In this document: positions 1 through 8,510 of the stretch, in pieces
Layout: the number at the start of each line of letters is the position of its first letter
Numbering within the stretch: the first letter of the stretch is position 1
Assembly: GCF_030695125.1 (NCBI RefSeq)
Contig: NZ_JAUYTP010000016.1
Span: 186,001 to 250,000 of the forward strand
Direction of reading: 5' to 3'
DNA length: 64,000 bases
Origin: Allobosea sp.
GTDB lineage: Bacteria; Pseudomonadota; Alphaproteobacteria; Rhizobiales; Beijerinckiaceae
Notes under the pieces: model-generated
What the model was told of the DNA's origin: nothing
The model's database searches: none
What the model saw: only the letters and a program-made list of their open reading frames with translations
Program-made: the position numbers and the translations under genes

Positions 1-185
1 CCGTTGCGGCCGAGAACACCGACGAACTCGCCTTTGGGAACCTCGAAGGTGACGTCCGTCAGCGCATGGAAACGCTCGAGAACGGCGAAATTGGAGAATG
101 CGACCTTCCAAACGTTGCCGGCATCGACCAGAGCAAAGCTCTTGCAGACGCCCGAACACGTCACAGAGATGGCAGTCGGCTTCAT
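1..185 (-). CDS. Polysaccharide ABC exporter ATP-binding protein (Wzt/TagH-like), N-terminal part only
   Basis: The reverse strand reads from an ATG at 185 to the window edge, giving 61 codons: MKPTAISVTCSGVCKSF..., then ALTDVTFEVPKGEFVGVLGRNG. The last part is the start of a Walker A loop (GxxGRNG, as in GRNGAGKS). The layout of a short lead, an inserted stretch (VWKVAFSNFAVLERF) and then the F/V-x-V-x-x-GE strand is typical of ATPases exporting polysaccharides, such as Wzt or KpsT. The rest of the gene is outside the window. It lies in the same orientation as the polysaccharide genes and implies an ABC-transporter-dependent export route. Family is fairly sure; the substrate is inferred from context. 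Confidence 0.75.
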   Translation of the reverse strand, partial: MKPTAISVTCSGVCKSFALVDAGNVWKVAFSNFAVLERFHALTDVTFEVPKGEFVGVLGRN

Positions 186-345
186 GAGCGGGCAATCGGT
201 CCTGTGGGCGGAGTTTGCGGCGGGGCCTCGCGCTCAGCCTTTGCTGGAAGCTTGCCCCCCGTTCGCCAGCAGTTGCCACCCGGCGAGGGGTAATCCGCGC
301 ATGCGCAACGGGACGCTCAATGCCATGAGTGGCGTGATCACTCAA

Positions 346-376
346 GCCTCCCTGTCTTGGCGCGCGACAGGGGGGC
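346..376 (-). terminator. Hairpin just after asnB, possible terminator
   Basis: An 11-bp stem with one G-T wobble (346-356 pairing with 366-376) and a 9-nt loop lies 14 nt past the asnB stop codon. There is no U-tract on the minus strand, so it is at best a weak or Rho-assisted terminator or attenuator ahead of the ABC ATPase gene. Nothing else was seen in the 204-bp gap at 186-389. Confidence 0.3.
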
Positions 377-389
377 CGCATCATGGCGC

Positions 390-2276
390 TCATCGGCGAC
401 TGTCTGGCCGGTCGCCGCCCAGGAACACCCGGCACCATTGCTCGAACGACAGCAGAGACCAGATGAGAAGCCGGTTGTTCTTCTTCCCTGACATGTGTGC
501 CTCGACCGTGTCGCGGATGAAATCCGCATCGAGATATTCGGTCGAGGCGAGGTCTTTGCCCAGCAACATGTCGCGCACATAGACGGCGTTCTCACCGCGA
601 TACCAGGAGGCCTCGGGTGACGAGAAGCCCTGTTTGCGCCGGTCCATGATCTCGGACGGCAGCACATGCGCCATCGCCTGCCGCAGGCAGCTCTTGCCGC
701 CGGCGAAGGAATCCTCGGCCAGCAGCTTCTTGCGCACGGCGTCCTCGTCCACCGTCAGCATGTGTTCGAGGTCAGAGAGTTTGTGGCGCGCCGGCAGGCG
801 CGTGGCGAAGTCGACCAGCGCGTTGTCGAGGAAAGGGAAACGCTCCTCGAGCCCGCTCGCCATCGAGAGCTTGTCGCCCACCAGCAGGAGGCCCGACAGG
901 AAGGTCCGGCATTCGAAGTAGAGCGAGGCCGAGATATGGTCCTCAGGCGAGTCGAACGAGAGGCCTGGCGCGTCGGCATAGACCGACTTGAAGACGTCGA
1001 ACATCTCCGCCTCGTCGTCGGCCGCCGCGCCGAATAGGCGCTTGCGGTCGTCGGCCGTCGTCAACCGCTGCCAGAAGCCATAGTAGCTCGACAGATAGTC
1101 GTCGCGGTCGAGCGAGCGGAACACGCGGTAGTAGCGCCACGGGTACCCGCCAAAGAGTTCATCGCCACCCGCGCCCGAGAGGCAGACCTTGACGAACTTC
1201 GAGGCAAGCCGGGCGATGTAGTAGTTGGGGTAGCTCATCCCAAGGCGCAGGTCCTCAAGATGCCACACCACGCGCGGCAGGGACCAGCGGATATCGCCGG
1301 CGTTGATCACCTGCTCGTAGTGCTCGGTCTTGTAGGTGTAGGCCATCAGCTCGGCGGCGCGGCGCTCGTCGAACAGGGTCTCGTTACCCTCTATCCGGCT
1401 CATCTCGAACCCGGCCGTGAAGGTCTGCATCCGTGGCACATGCGGATGCGCAAGCGCCACCAGCGTGCCGGAATCCATGCCGCCGGAGAGATAGGCGCCA
1501 ACCGGCACATCCGCCACGAGCTGACGCTCGACAGCCTGCGCCATCAGCTTCTCCAGCGTCGCGACCGCCTCCTGCTCGTCGACAGGCTCGGGCTTCGAAT
1601 AGTCGTAATCCCAGTAGGTCTCGCGTCGCTCGCCGTTGCGATCGACCGTCAGGATCGTCGCCGGCGGCAGGTGTTCGACGCCCTCGAACAGCGTGTGGGG
1701 ACGGAACAGGTTCTGGAACGTGAAATACTCGCGCAGCGCGGCCTGGTTGACCCGGACCCTGAAGTCGGGATGCACGAGGAAAGCCTTGATCTCGGAAGCG
1801 AAGGCAAGCCGATCCGGCGTGCGCCAGAGATAGAGCGGCTTCACGCCATAGCGGTCGCGCACGAGGTGAAGGCGGCGCTCCTGCGCGTCCCACAGCGCGA
1901 AGGCGGCCATGCCGTCGATGCGGCGGGCGAGGGCGGAAACGCCCCAGATGACGCAGCCGGCCAGCAGCACCTCGGTGTCCGATCGCGTGCGGAAGCTCCA
2001 GCCTGCCTTGTCGAGCTCCGCCTTCAGCTCACGGAAATTGTAGATCTCGCCGTTGAACGCGATGGTCCAGCGACCATCTGGCGAATGCATCGGCTGGCTG
2101 GCGACCGTGCGCAGGTCAATGATCGACAGACGCCGGTGGCCGAGGCCGAGCGGGCCGTCGATGTGCATCCCCTTGCCGTCCGGTCCCCGATGCGCCAGCG
2201 CGTCGCGCATGGCGGCGACGATGCGCTCGTCGGCCGGCGCGCCGTTGCGATTGAGATAGCCCGCGACCCCACACAT
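390..2276 (-). CDS. asnB: Asparagine synthase (glutamine-hydrolysing) family amidotransferase
   Basis: The 628-aa protein starts MCGVAGYLNRNG, so Cys2 is the N-terminal nucleophile of a class II glutaminase domain; it is followed by HRGPDG and LGHRRLSIIDL. The C-terminal synthetase domain has the PP-loop SGGMDS and downstream GAGGDELFGGYPWRYY. The family moves ammonia from glutamine to an ATP-activated carboxylate. The gene sits inside the polysaccharide cluster, 9 bp after the NodB-fold gene, and not among amino-acid genes. As with WbpS-type proteins in O-antigen clusters, it may therefore amidate a uronic acid carboxyl group. That role is inference; family membership is clear and a housekeeping asparagine synthetase cannot be excluded. 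Confidence 0.88.
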   Translation of the reverse strand: MCGVAGYLNRNGAPADERIVAAMRDALAHRGPDGKGMHIDGPLGLGHRRLSIIDLRTVASQPMHSPDGRWTIAFNGEIYNFRELKAELDKAGWSFRTRSDTEVLLAGCVIWGVSALARRIDGMAAFALWDAQERRLHLVRDRYGVKPLYLWRTPDRLAFASEIKAFLVHPDFRVRVNQAALREYFTFQNLFRPHTLFEGVEHLPPATILTVDRNGERRETYWDYDYSKPEPVDEQEAVATLEKLMAQAVERQLVADVPVGAYLSGGMDSGTLVALAHPHVPRMQTFTAGFEMSRIEGNETLFDERRAAELMAYTYKTEHYEQVINAGDIRWSLPRVVWHLEDLRLGMSYPNYYIARLASKFVKVCLSGAGGDELFGGYPWRYYRVFRSLDRDDYLSSYYGFWQRLTTADDRKRLFGAAADDEAEMFDVFKSVYADAPGLSFDSPEDHISASLYFECRTFLSGLLLVGDKLSMASGLEERFPFLDNALVDFATRLPARHKLSDLEHMLTVDEDAVRKKLLAEDSFAGGKSCLRQAMAHVLPSEIMDRRKQGFSSPEASWYRGENAVYVRDMLLGKDLASTEYLDADFIRDTVEAHMSGKKNNRLLIWSLLSFEQWCRVFLGGDRPDSRR

Positions 2277-2285
2277 GGCTCTGGA

Positions 2286-3041
2286 TTACCGGAAATTCGG
2301 CCGGCCGGACCGAGCGACCGTCTCGTCGTACCAGCGGCCCATCAGGTCGGCATGGCCGTCGATCGCGCGCTGTAAGCGCGCGCGGGGCGGCATGACCTCG
2401 GCTGTCCACCATTCTGGATGCGTGAGCACCTGCAGCCGGTCCTCGCACGCCGCGCTCAGCACGTCCTGAAGCCGCCGGTGCAGCCAGATGCCGTTGGAGT
2501 CGGACACATAGCCATAGGTGTCGCGCAGGCGCTTGGAATAAGCGTTCACCAGCCCGGCGAGTTCGTCGTCGTCGGGCATGGGCTCTTCGAGCACGCCATA
2601 GAGATGGAAGCTCACGGCGGTCGGCTCCACGCCGAATTCCCGCCTGAGCAGGTCGCGCTCGGCGGCGATGGCCTCGATCAGCCGTTCGCGCGTCAGCCCC
2701 TTGCCGAAATGGGTCGGGTCGAAATGCAGTGCGATCTCGTGCCCGAGATCGATGATCTGTCGGACGAGCGCATGCGTCAGCGGATTGAGCAGGTTGTAAT
2801 AGAGGCAGCGGGGGAACAGGAAATAGGTCGCGATGACCCCTTCCTCACGCTCGATCTGCGCGAGACTGACCGAGCGGTTCATGGAGGCGTCGAGATCGTG
2901 CCGCCAGAAGACATGCGGCCCCGCGGGCGGAGCCTTGTAGCCCGCGAAAACGTACTTGCGCTTGGCGAGCCTCAGGAGGTTGCGGTAGTTTTCTTCCGTA
3001 AAATCCGAGAATTCCAGAAGATGTTGCTTCTCGTCGCGCAT
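2286..3041 (-). CDS. NodB-fold polysaccharide deacetylase-like protein
   Basis: This 251-aa protein has a divergent polysaccharide-deacetylase fold. It shows an RHDLD motif near residue 49 (metal-binding Asp pair), a histidine pair in LHFDPTHF near residue 110 and a late HPEWW motif. The spacing HFDPTH differs from the canonical HxxxH of chitin and peptidoglycan deacetylases, so activity is uncertain. It has no signal peptide and probably acts in the cytoplasm on a nucleotide sugar or lipid-linked intermediate. It follows the formyltransferase gene by 7 bp in the same operon. Related proteins occur in O-antigen clusters. The substrate is unknown. Confidence 0.65.
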   Translation of the reverse strand: MRDEKQHLLEFSDFTEENYRNLLRLAKRKYVFAGYKAPPAGPHVFWRHDLDASMNRSVSLAQIEREEGVIATYFLFPRCLYYNLLNPLTHALVRQIIDLGHEIALHFDPTHFGKGLTRERLIEAIAAERDLLRREFGVEPTAVSFHLYGVLEEPMPDDDELAGLVNAYSKRLRDTYGYVSDSNGIWLHRRLQDVLSAACEDRLQVLTHPEWWTAEVMPPRARLQRAIDGHADLMGRWYDETVARSGRPNFR

Positions 3042-3048
3042 GTTGGCT

Positions 3049-3990
3049 CTATGTCAGGCGGTTGCGCAGCGAGGAGAGGACCGCGTTCCTGGCGTCAGTC
3101 GCGTCCACGCACCCGTCAACTCGCAAATCGGTCAGCCTAAGGTAGCCGCCGTTGGCGGCGATCACAGGATCGCCGTCGACTGCATAGGCAACCTGCCCGG
3201 GTATGGCAAGGAAAGGCTCGCGGGGAAGCACCGGGCATGCGGCGAGGATCGTCACCTTGCGTGTGCCCTCCAGCCACGCGAAGGCGCCCGCGAACGGGTG
3301 GCCCGAGGCGCGGATCAACCGGTCGATCGCGGCAAGGGGCTGCTGCCAGTCGATCTTGCCGTCCTCGGGCCGGCGCGGGTAACAGCGCAGCGAATCCTCC
3401 GGGGCGGTGGATTGCGGCGTCAGCCGCAACTCGCCCCGTGCCGCCGCCGCGACCATCTCCCCGAATGCTTCCGGGATGGATGTCCTGAGCCAGCCATAGA
3501 CATCGGCGATGGTGGTCGAAGCTTGCAGGGCAAGGAAGCGCTTGGCTACGATGGCCCCGCCGTCGAGTTCGTCCTCCATCTGGTGGATGGAAAGCCCGAC
3601 CCGCTCCTCGCCGTTTAGGATCGCCCAGTTGGGGCAGGCGTTGCCCTTGTAGCGTGGCAGGTCACCGGGATGGGCGTTGAAAACACCGAGCGCGAATAGC
3701 GCCCGCACGTGCGCTGGGATCAGGGTGAGCCAGTTCATCGAGATCGCAAGGTCGCATTGCGCCTGCCGCACGAGATCGAGTCCGTGCTCCGAGGCAAGGT
3801 CGCGGTGGCGGAGGAAGGGCGCGCCGCTGGCCTTCGCCAGCGCCTCGAAATCTGCCACCGTCGCCAGCTCGTGCCCGGACGGCTTGCAGGTCGCCACAAG
3901 AGCGATCTCGTGGCCCTCGGCTTGCGCCCGGCGCGCCGCCTCGATCAGCATCTCCGTTCGGCCGATGACCCCGATCCGCAGCCTGCGCAT
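3049..3990 (-). CDS. Formyltransferase-family protein, probable nucleotide-sugar N-formyltransferase
   Basis: The 313-aa protein starts MRRLRIGVIGRTEM. It has the N10-formyltetrahydrofolate transferase fold with the expected catalytic Asn-His-Asp set: N105 and H107 in FNAHPGDLPRYKG and D143 in EDELDGGAI. It resembles Fmt and the sugar formyltransferases that modify 4-amino-4,6-dideoxy sugars. I take the start at 3990 because it shares one base with the upstream stop codon (TGATG), a translational coupling repeated at the next gene. A longer in-frame reading to 4398 only overlaps the neighbouring gene. Its place between two NodB-fold genes in a polysaccharide cluster argues against a role in tRNA formylation. 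The acceptor sugar is unknown. Confidence 0.75.
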   Translation of the reverse strand: MRRLRIGVIGRTEMLIEAARRAQAEGHEIALVATCKPSGHELATVADFEALAKASGAPFLRHRDLASEHGLDLVRQAQCDLAISMNWLTLIPAHVRALFALGVFNAHPGDLPRYKGNACPNWAILNGEERVGLSIHQMEDELDGGAIVAKRFLALQASTTIADVYGWLRTSIPEAFGEMVAAAARGELRLTPQSTAPEDSLRCYPRRPEDGKIDWQQPLAAIDRLIRASGHPFAGAFAWLEGTRKVTILAACPVLPREPFLAIPGQVAYAVDGDPVIAANGGYLRLTDLRVDGCVDATDARNAVLSSLRNRLT

Positions 3991-4772
3991 CAGCCCTGCC
4001 TCCCGCTTTTCCAGAGAGCGATGCGTTCGCTTACCGTGAACGAACGCTGCTTCGAGAGGTTCGCGAGCACCGTGTCGAACAGGCTGCCGGTGCCAGGCAG
4101 GCTGGCGTCGACAGGCGGAAGGTCGTCCCGCGTCAGCGAGGATAGCGGACCACGCCGCTTGAAGGTCTCGTAGACCGCCAGCGTCGCGCTGTTCAACACG
4201 ATGTGGACGGGATGGAAGTTCAGCACCTTCCAGCCCGGCGTGTCGAGTTCCGCGCCCGCGACTGTCCACGGCCGGCGCGCCATCGCGTGCATGTTGTCCT
4301 GGAAGACATGCGGCAGACGGATGAGCGAATCCCCTTGTTCCGAGAGGTGCAACTCGTGCGGCGTCACATGGGATGCGCGCGGCAGATGGACCGAGCAATC
4401 GATCTCGATGCCGAACTCGCAGGCCATACGTGCCAGAAGCGGCTCGGACATCACCAGCGAATGTGTCCGGCAGGCGGTCCCATCGGGATACCAGCCTCTC
4501 AGCGTAGCGAAGATCTCGTCGGGCGTTGTTCCGTGGCTGCTGCCCGGCAGGAAGTTCGGGTGCAGCCCAATCTCGAACAGCGGCTCCTTCGCCAGCGCAC
4601 GCATGGCTGGGCTGTCGTGGGTCGCGAACAGGGTGGCGCGCACGCCAGCCCGCGACAGCCGCTCTGCGATATCCTCGATGATCCAGTCTGGCGCCCAGTC
4701 GATGTCGAGCGTCACCAGAACGGGGCCACTCCCGCCCTCCGACGCTTCGTCCTTTGCGTTGCCCCCCGACAT
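3990..4772 (-). CDS. NodB-fold polysaccharide deacetylase-like protein (second copy type)
   Basis: The 260-aa protein runs from ATG 4772, which shares a base with the upstream stop codon (TGATG). An early LVTLDIDWAPDW motif gives the paired Asp of a NodB-type metal site. GLHPNFLPGSSHG and CRTHSLV supply candidate metal or catalytic histidines, and NFHPVHIVLN comes late. No signal peptide is seen, so it is probably cytoplasmic. It differs from the first NodB-fold protein of this operon and is not a simple duplicate. With the formyltransferase and methyltransferase it forms a tightly coupled four-gene block, suggesting successive steps on one sugar. The exact reaction is not predictable. Confidence 0.6.
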   Translation of the reverse strand: MSGGNAKDEASEGGSGPVLVTLDIDWAPDWIIEDIAERLSRAGVRATLFATHDSPAMRALAKEPLFEIGLHPNFLPGSSHGTTPDEIFATLRGWYPDGTACRTHSLVMSEPLLARMACEFGIEIDCSVHLPRASHVTPHELHLSEQGDSLIRLPHVFQDNMHAMARRPWTVAGAELDTPGWKVLNFHPVHIVLNSATLAVYETFKRRGPLSSLTRDDLPPVDASLPGTGSLFDTVLANLSKQRSFTVSERIALWKSGRQG

Positions 4773-5632
4773 CACGCCCCCGGCTTGGTAGCCACGAGAT
4801 AGACGCCGAAGCGGTGGTCGTCGCCCTTCCACGCGTAGCGCGTCAGACTGTCGATGCGGAAGGCGGCAAGCGCACCCTCGATCTCGTGTTGGCGGAAGTG
4901 GTGGAAATGGATGTTGTCGCGGATGAGCTCGGCGCGGTGGGTCCAGATCAGCGTGCCGAGGAAGAGCTGTCCGCCGGGCTTGAGCACGCGATAGGCCTCG
5001 TCGAGCGCCGCGTGATAATCCAGCACATGGTCGAGGCTCGTCAGGAAGGCGACGCCATCAAGCGTTTCCGAGCGGACGGGCAGGAACTCCGCCATGCCGA
5101 CGAGGCAGGGCTCGGACCGGGCGCCGAGCCCAGGGTCGATGCCGAAATAGCGCACGCCGGCTGGGAACAGCTTGCGGCTCAGCGCGGGGTTGTCGCAGCC
5201 TACGTCGAGCACTAGCCCCTTCGCGCTCCGCACCAGCACCTGCGACCGGTGGAGATGGCGGCGATACCACAGATCGGAGAGGGGGGTGTTGTGCTCGCCG
5301 CCCGAGTTCTTGACGAGGTTGAGGTAGATGTACTGGAGCGCGGCGTCCGATGCGTCCGCGAGCCCAATCCGAACCTCGTCGCCCACGATCCGCTGGTTCA
5401 CGAAATCAGGGAGCAGCAGCGGGCGGCCGTGGTGGAACGCCAGTTCGTGCCCGTCGGGCGTCGCGCGCGCGTCCCGGACGACATTCTTGCCGCTGACCGG
5501 AGCGGCGAGAATGTCGAGGATGTCATCGAGGCCCTGATGGACCGCACAGCCATTCGGATCGATGCCTTCGAGGTCGATCGGCGTCATGTTCTCGTCGATG
5601 GGCAGGTCGGCCCATGCGCGATTGGCAGGCAT
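4772..5632 (-). CDS. Class I SAM-dependent methyltransferase
   Basis: This 286-aa protein has a central Rossmann methyltransferase domain. Motif I is LVLDVGCDNPALSRKLF near residue 142, an acidic strand end follows (YFGIDPGLG), then motif IV-like LDGVAFLTSLDHVLD and the AYRVLKPGGQLFLGTL segment. The first 100 residues are an extra N-terminal region (HHGRPLLLPDFVNQRIVG) often seen in polysaccharide-cluster methyltransferases. It is one base from the stop of the upstream epimerase and overlaps the next gene by one base. It likely O- or N-methylates a sugar residue. The substrate is unknown. Confidence 0.75.
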   Translation of the reverse strand: MPANRAWADLPIDENMTPIDLEGIDPNGCAVHQGLDDILDILAAPVSGKNVVRDARATPDGHELAFHHGRPLLLPDFVNQRIVGDEVRIGLADASDAALQYIYLNLVKNSGGEHNTPLSDLWYRRHLHRSQVLVRSAKGLVLDVGCDNPALSRKLFPAGVRYFGIDPGLGARSEPCLVGMAEFLPVRSETLDGVAFLTSLDHVLDYHAALDEAYRVLKPGGQLFLGTLIWTHRAELIRDNIHFHHFRQHEIEGALAAFRIDSLTRYAWKGDDHRFGVYLVATKPGA

Positions 5633-5633
5633 G

Positions 5634-6548
5634 TCAGGTCTCCGGCGGCAGCCTGTCGATCAACGCGGACAGCCCGGTCTCGAATGATGTCGTGGCTGCG
5701 CCGAGCTTATGCGCCATAACGCTTGTATCGGCGACATAATTGTCGGGCGCGCGCGCGGTCTCGTCGAAATTCGCCGTCACGCCGAGCCGGGCCGCCACGA
5801 GGGTGGCAATCTCGCGCACAGTAACAACATCAGGGCCGGCGATGTTGGCGGTCACCGCCGTGTCGCAACCGAGCGCCGCGATGAACGCCGCCGCCGCATC
5901 CTCCACCCAGATCGGGTTTATCGCAGGGCCTGTACCGCCGTCGACGCGCACGGCCGTTCCGGAGCGAACGGAGTTCACCAGCCGCGGCAGCAGGAAGCTG
6001 GGGGCCTGCCCGGGCCCATAGACGAAGAAAGGCCGCAGGACATGGACCAACAGGTGGGGCCGGAAATATCCCAGCAGGCTTTCGGCTGCGGCCTTGGCGG
6101 CGAGATAGAAGCCCAGTTCGTCGCCCGGCTTGATCGGCGATTCTTCCCGGATCGGCGTTGGCGAAGGGCCGTAGATGCCGCCGGAGGATGCCATTACCAT
6201 GCAGCGTGCGCCGGCCGCGATAGCGGCCTCGGCCAGCGCGGCGCTGGCCGCGACGTTGATTCGCGCGATCGCGCCGGCCTGCTTTGGAAATCCGTGCCAG
6301 CCCGGCGCCTGCGCCAGGTGGATCAGCGCATCGAACCGCCCGAGGGCGGCCAGAGCCTGTTCCGGTTTTTCGCCGAGGTCGATCTCGACCGCTGACACAC
6401 CAGCCGGGAGAGCATTGGCGGACACGTTGGGACGCAGGACGGCCAGGACGTCATCGCCACGGCGCACCAACTGCTGCACGACCGAGCGCCCGACCAGTCC
6501 CGCCGCACCCGTGACGACGATGCGGCGCTGCGCCGCTGCGCCTTTCAT
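5634..6548 (-). CDS. NAD(P)-dependent sugar epimerase/dehydratase (extended SDR)
   Basis: The protein is about 304 aa from ATG 6548 (MKGAAAQRRIVVTGAAGLVG). It carries the TGxxGxxG nucleotide-binding motif, a catalytic Ser region ASSGGIYG and YLAAK (YxxxK). PFFVYGPGQAP and the terminal substrate-binding part match nucleotide-sugar epimerases or dehydratases of the RfbD/GalE group. Upstream in-frame ATGs at 6593 and 6617 would overlap the neighbouring glycosyltransferase by 11 and 35 bp and add an arginine-rich lead, so I prefer 6548, though 6593 remains possible. It is one base upstream of the methyltransferase and is probably a sugar-tailoring enzyme. Confidence 0.8.
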   Translation of the reverse strand: MKGAAAQRRIVVTGAAGLVGRSVVQQLVRRGDDVLAVLRPNVSANALPAGVSAVEIDLGEKPEQALAALGRFDALIHLAQAPGWHGFPKQAGAIARINVAASAALAEAAIAAGARCMVMASSGGIYGPSPTPIREESPIKPGDELGFYLAAKAAAESLLGYFRPHLLVHVLRPFFVYGPGQAPSFLLPRLVNSVRSGTAVRVDGGTGPAINPIWVEDAAAAFIAALGCDTAVTANIAGPDVVTVREIATLVAARLGVTANFDETARAPDNYVADTSVMAHKLGAATTSFETGLSALIDRLPPET

Positions 6549-6582
6549 TCTGCGGCTCTCAGGAGGCCGCTTCCGGCCCCGG

Positions 6583-8487
6583 TCACGGGACATCCTCTTC
6601 CGCAGGAGGGCGTCCATGCGCGCGAATATGGTCGTAGACCCGCTCGAAGCGTTCCGCCAGACGGTCGGCCGACCACCACTTTATGGCGTGTTCGCGGCTG
6701 GCGCGCCCGATCTCCGCGCGCTTGGCACTGTTGAGGGCGAGGTCGCGCAACACATCCAGCACGGTGTTCTCGTCGGCATGGACGATCGGCGTTTCCTGAA
6801 TGCATGCCGTGGCCGGCGATCCGTCATGCTCGATCTTGTTGACGCGGCCGACGACCGGCTTGCCGAGCATCATGCCCTCGCGGGCCAGCGCGCCGTAGCG
6901 GCCGTAATTCAACTGATCGACGATGATGTCCGCCTGCACCTGCACGAAGCGGTTGTCGCGGCTGGGAATGTTGTCGACGAAATAGAGTTCAATATCGATG
7001 CCTTCCGCCTGCAGGCGTTCGATGGCGTTGATGACCGCCTGTGTCCCCTTGACGTTCTTCCCGTTCTTGGTCCGCGTCTTGTAGTTGCCGACCCCGTGAT
7101 ACACCGCGACCGTTCCCGGCTTCTTCTCGTGCCGGAACCTCTCGGGAATCTCGAGTTCGGGCTTCCACACGTCCGGGTCGTTCGCGAAGGTCAACGGGCC
7201 GCGAAAGGCGTTCGGATGGCCCTTGAAGTCGATGCCGGGGTCGGTCTCTGTGCAGAACAGATCCACCAATGTGGTCAGCTTGCTCCCCCAGCCGAGGTTG
7301 CGCTCGTCACTGCAGACCTCAGGGACTGCGGCCCAGTTGCAATTCTCGCACAGGTCGGGGCTCCAGTTCCGGAAGGACGATTGCGAAACGCCGTCTAGGC
7401 AGCCGCTGTGGGAATAGCCGAGCAACGCGCCGCGACGTTTCGCCTCCACCATGTCCCAGGGGATTTGTCCGAACGCGCTGTCCCTGTCGTGGAAATCGGG
7501 GAACAGGGTGAATGCGCCAAGCCCATAATGGTGGAAAATGCCGAACCGGTCGGCATTGTTCCGGTAGAACTCTCCGATCAGGGCCCGGTGCCTCGCGGGG
7601 TCGGGGTCGTGAATGGTCAGATCCTGCCCGTGGTAAAGCCAGCTGTTTGGACCATCGACAGCCTCTGTGGACAGGGAAACGGCGTCCCAGCCCCGGGCGC
7701 GCAGCGCCTTGGCCAGGTAGAAGAAGTTGTAATAGCAATGCCGCGTAAAAAGCACCGAGCGCCTCTTGGGCTCGGCGCTTACATAGGGCGGCAGATAGGG
7801 ATGGATCACTTTTCGATCGTCGTCGGACATCGCGAAGTCGATGAGTTCCTTCGCACCGACAACTTGATGCAGGGTCGGGTCCGGCGCCGCGCTGCGCGGA
7901 AGCCTGCAACGGCGGTGTTCCAGCCAGGCCTTGGCCTCTGCCGGATGCGCGGCGAGATCGGATATGAAGTCACGCGACCGGACGATGGTGGAGGAACCAT
8001 CGGCGCCGGCCGAGATCAGGATGGCGGCAGTGCCCGTCTTGCAGGCAATTTCCAGTGCATCGATGTAGTCGATGCAGTTGATGGAATGAATCGTTTTCGG
8101 GGCAAGAAGAAATAGAATCTCGTCGCATCGCTGAATGGCGAAAACTGAATAATTAGGTGGAATTAGTATATATTTACTCAAAATCCTGCGTTCGAAATTG
8201 GCGCAGAGAGCCTCGTCGATGAGGGCCTGAGTCCGCGCTGTTCTTTCGAGGATCTGTTCCACAGAACGCTTGTTGTCCGCGTTCGCCACGTGGTCGCCCA
8301 TTCGCTCCTGCAGGGCGAGCGCGAGCGCCTTCAATTCTCCGAGAAGCAGGTTGATATCGTCGATACGCTGGCTGAGATCGCTCTGCCCCTGAGACAGTTC
8401 AGCGATCGACTGCCTCAGTTCGAGGATCGAAGCCTGAACATGATCCTTCCACTGTTGCCCGCGCTTCAGGATGTTCAAGGTGTACAT
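6583..8487 (-). CDS. Glycosyltransferase with N-terminal coiled coil
   Basis: This 634-aa protein starts at ATG 8487 (MYTLNILKRGQQWKD). Residues about 10-95 are heptad-like and rich in Leu, Gln, Glu and Asp, indicating a coiled coil. A middle region (SVLFTRHCYYNFFYLAKAL) resembles the start of a GT-B fold, and the C-terminal half (VAVYHGVGNYKTRTKN, then QLNYGRYGALAREGMMLGKP) resembles the donor-binding half of GT-B glycosyltransferases. The region 8.10-8.25 kb inside the gene is much more AT-rich than its surroundings. Extension to 8550 would overlap the upstream epimerase. It is probably a polysaccharide chain glycosyltransferase; the coiled coil may mediate oligomerisation or length control. 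Family placement is moderately sure. Confidence 0.65.
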   Translation of the reverse strand: MYTLNILKRGQQWKDHVQASILELRQSIAELSQGQSDLSQRIDDINLLLGELKALALALQERMGDHVANADNKRSVEQILERTARTQALIDEALCANFERRILSKYILIPPNYSVFAIQRCDEILFLLAPKTIHSINCIDYIDALEIACKTGTAAILISAGADGSSTIVRSRDFISDLAAHPAEAKAWLEHRRCRLPRSAAPDPTLHQVVGAKELIDFAMSDDDRKVIHPYLPPYVSAEPKRRSVLFTRHCYYNFFYLAKALRARGWDAVSLSTEAVDGPNSWLYHGQDLTIHDPDPARHRALIGEFYRNNADRFGIFHHYGLGAFTLFPDFHDRDSAFGQIPWDMVEAKRRGALLGYSHSGCLDGVSQSSFRNWSPDLCENCNWAAVPEVCSDERNLGWGSKLTTLVDLFCTETDPGIDFKGHPNAFRGPLTFANDPDVWKPELEIPERFRHEKKPGTVAVYHGVGNYKTRTKNGKNVKGTQAVINAIERLQAEGIDIELYFVDNIPSRDNRFVQVQADIIVDQLNYGRYGALAREGMMLGKPVVGRVNKIEHDGSPATACIQETPIVHADENTVLDVLRDLALNSAKRAEIGRASREHAIKWWSADRLAERFERVYDHIRAHGRPPAEEDVP

Positions 8488-8510
8488 GCGACAGAGCCTA
8501 GCGGGTGCGG

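Noticed and set aside
3049..3990. Methionyl-tRNA formyltransferase (fmt)
   Set aside because: It shares the catalytic domain, but context between polysaccharide tailoring genes and not beside def points to a sugar N-formyltransferase.
3049..4398. 449-aa extended reading of the formyltransferase
   Set aside because: The first 136 residues only overlap the neighbouring NodB-fold gene; the TGATG-coupled start at 3990 fits the family length.
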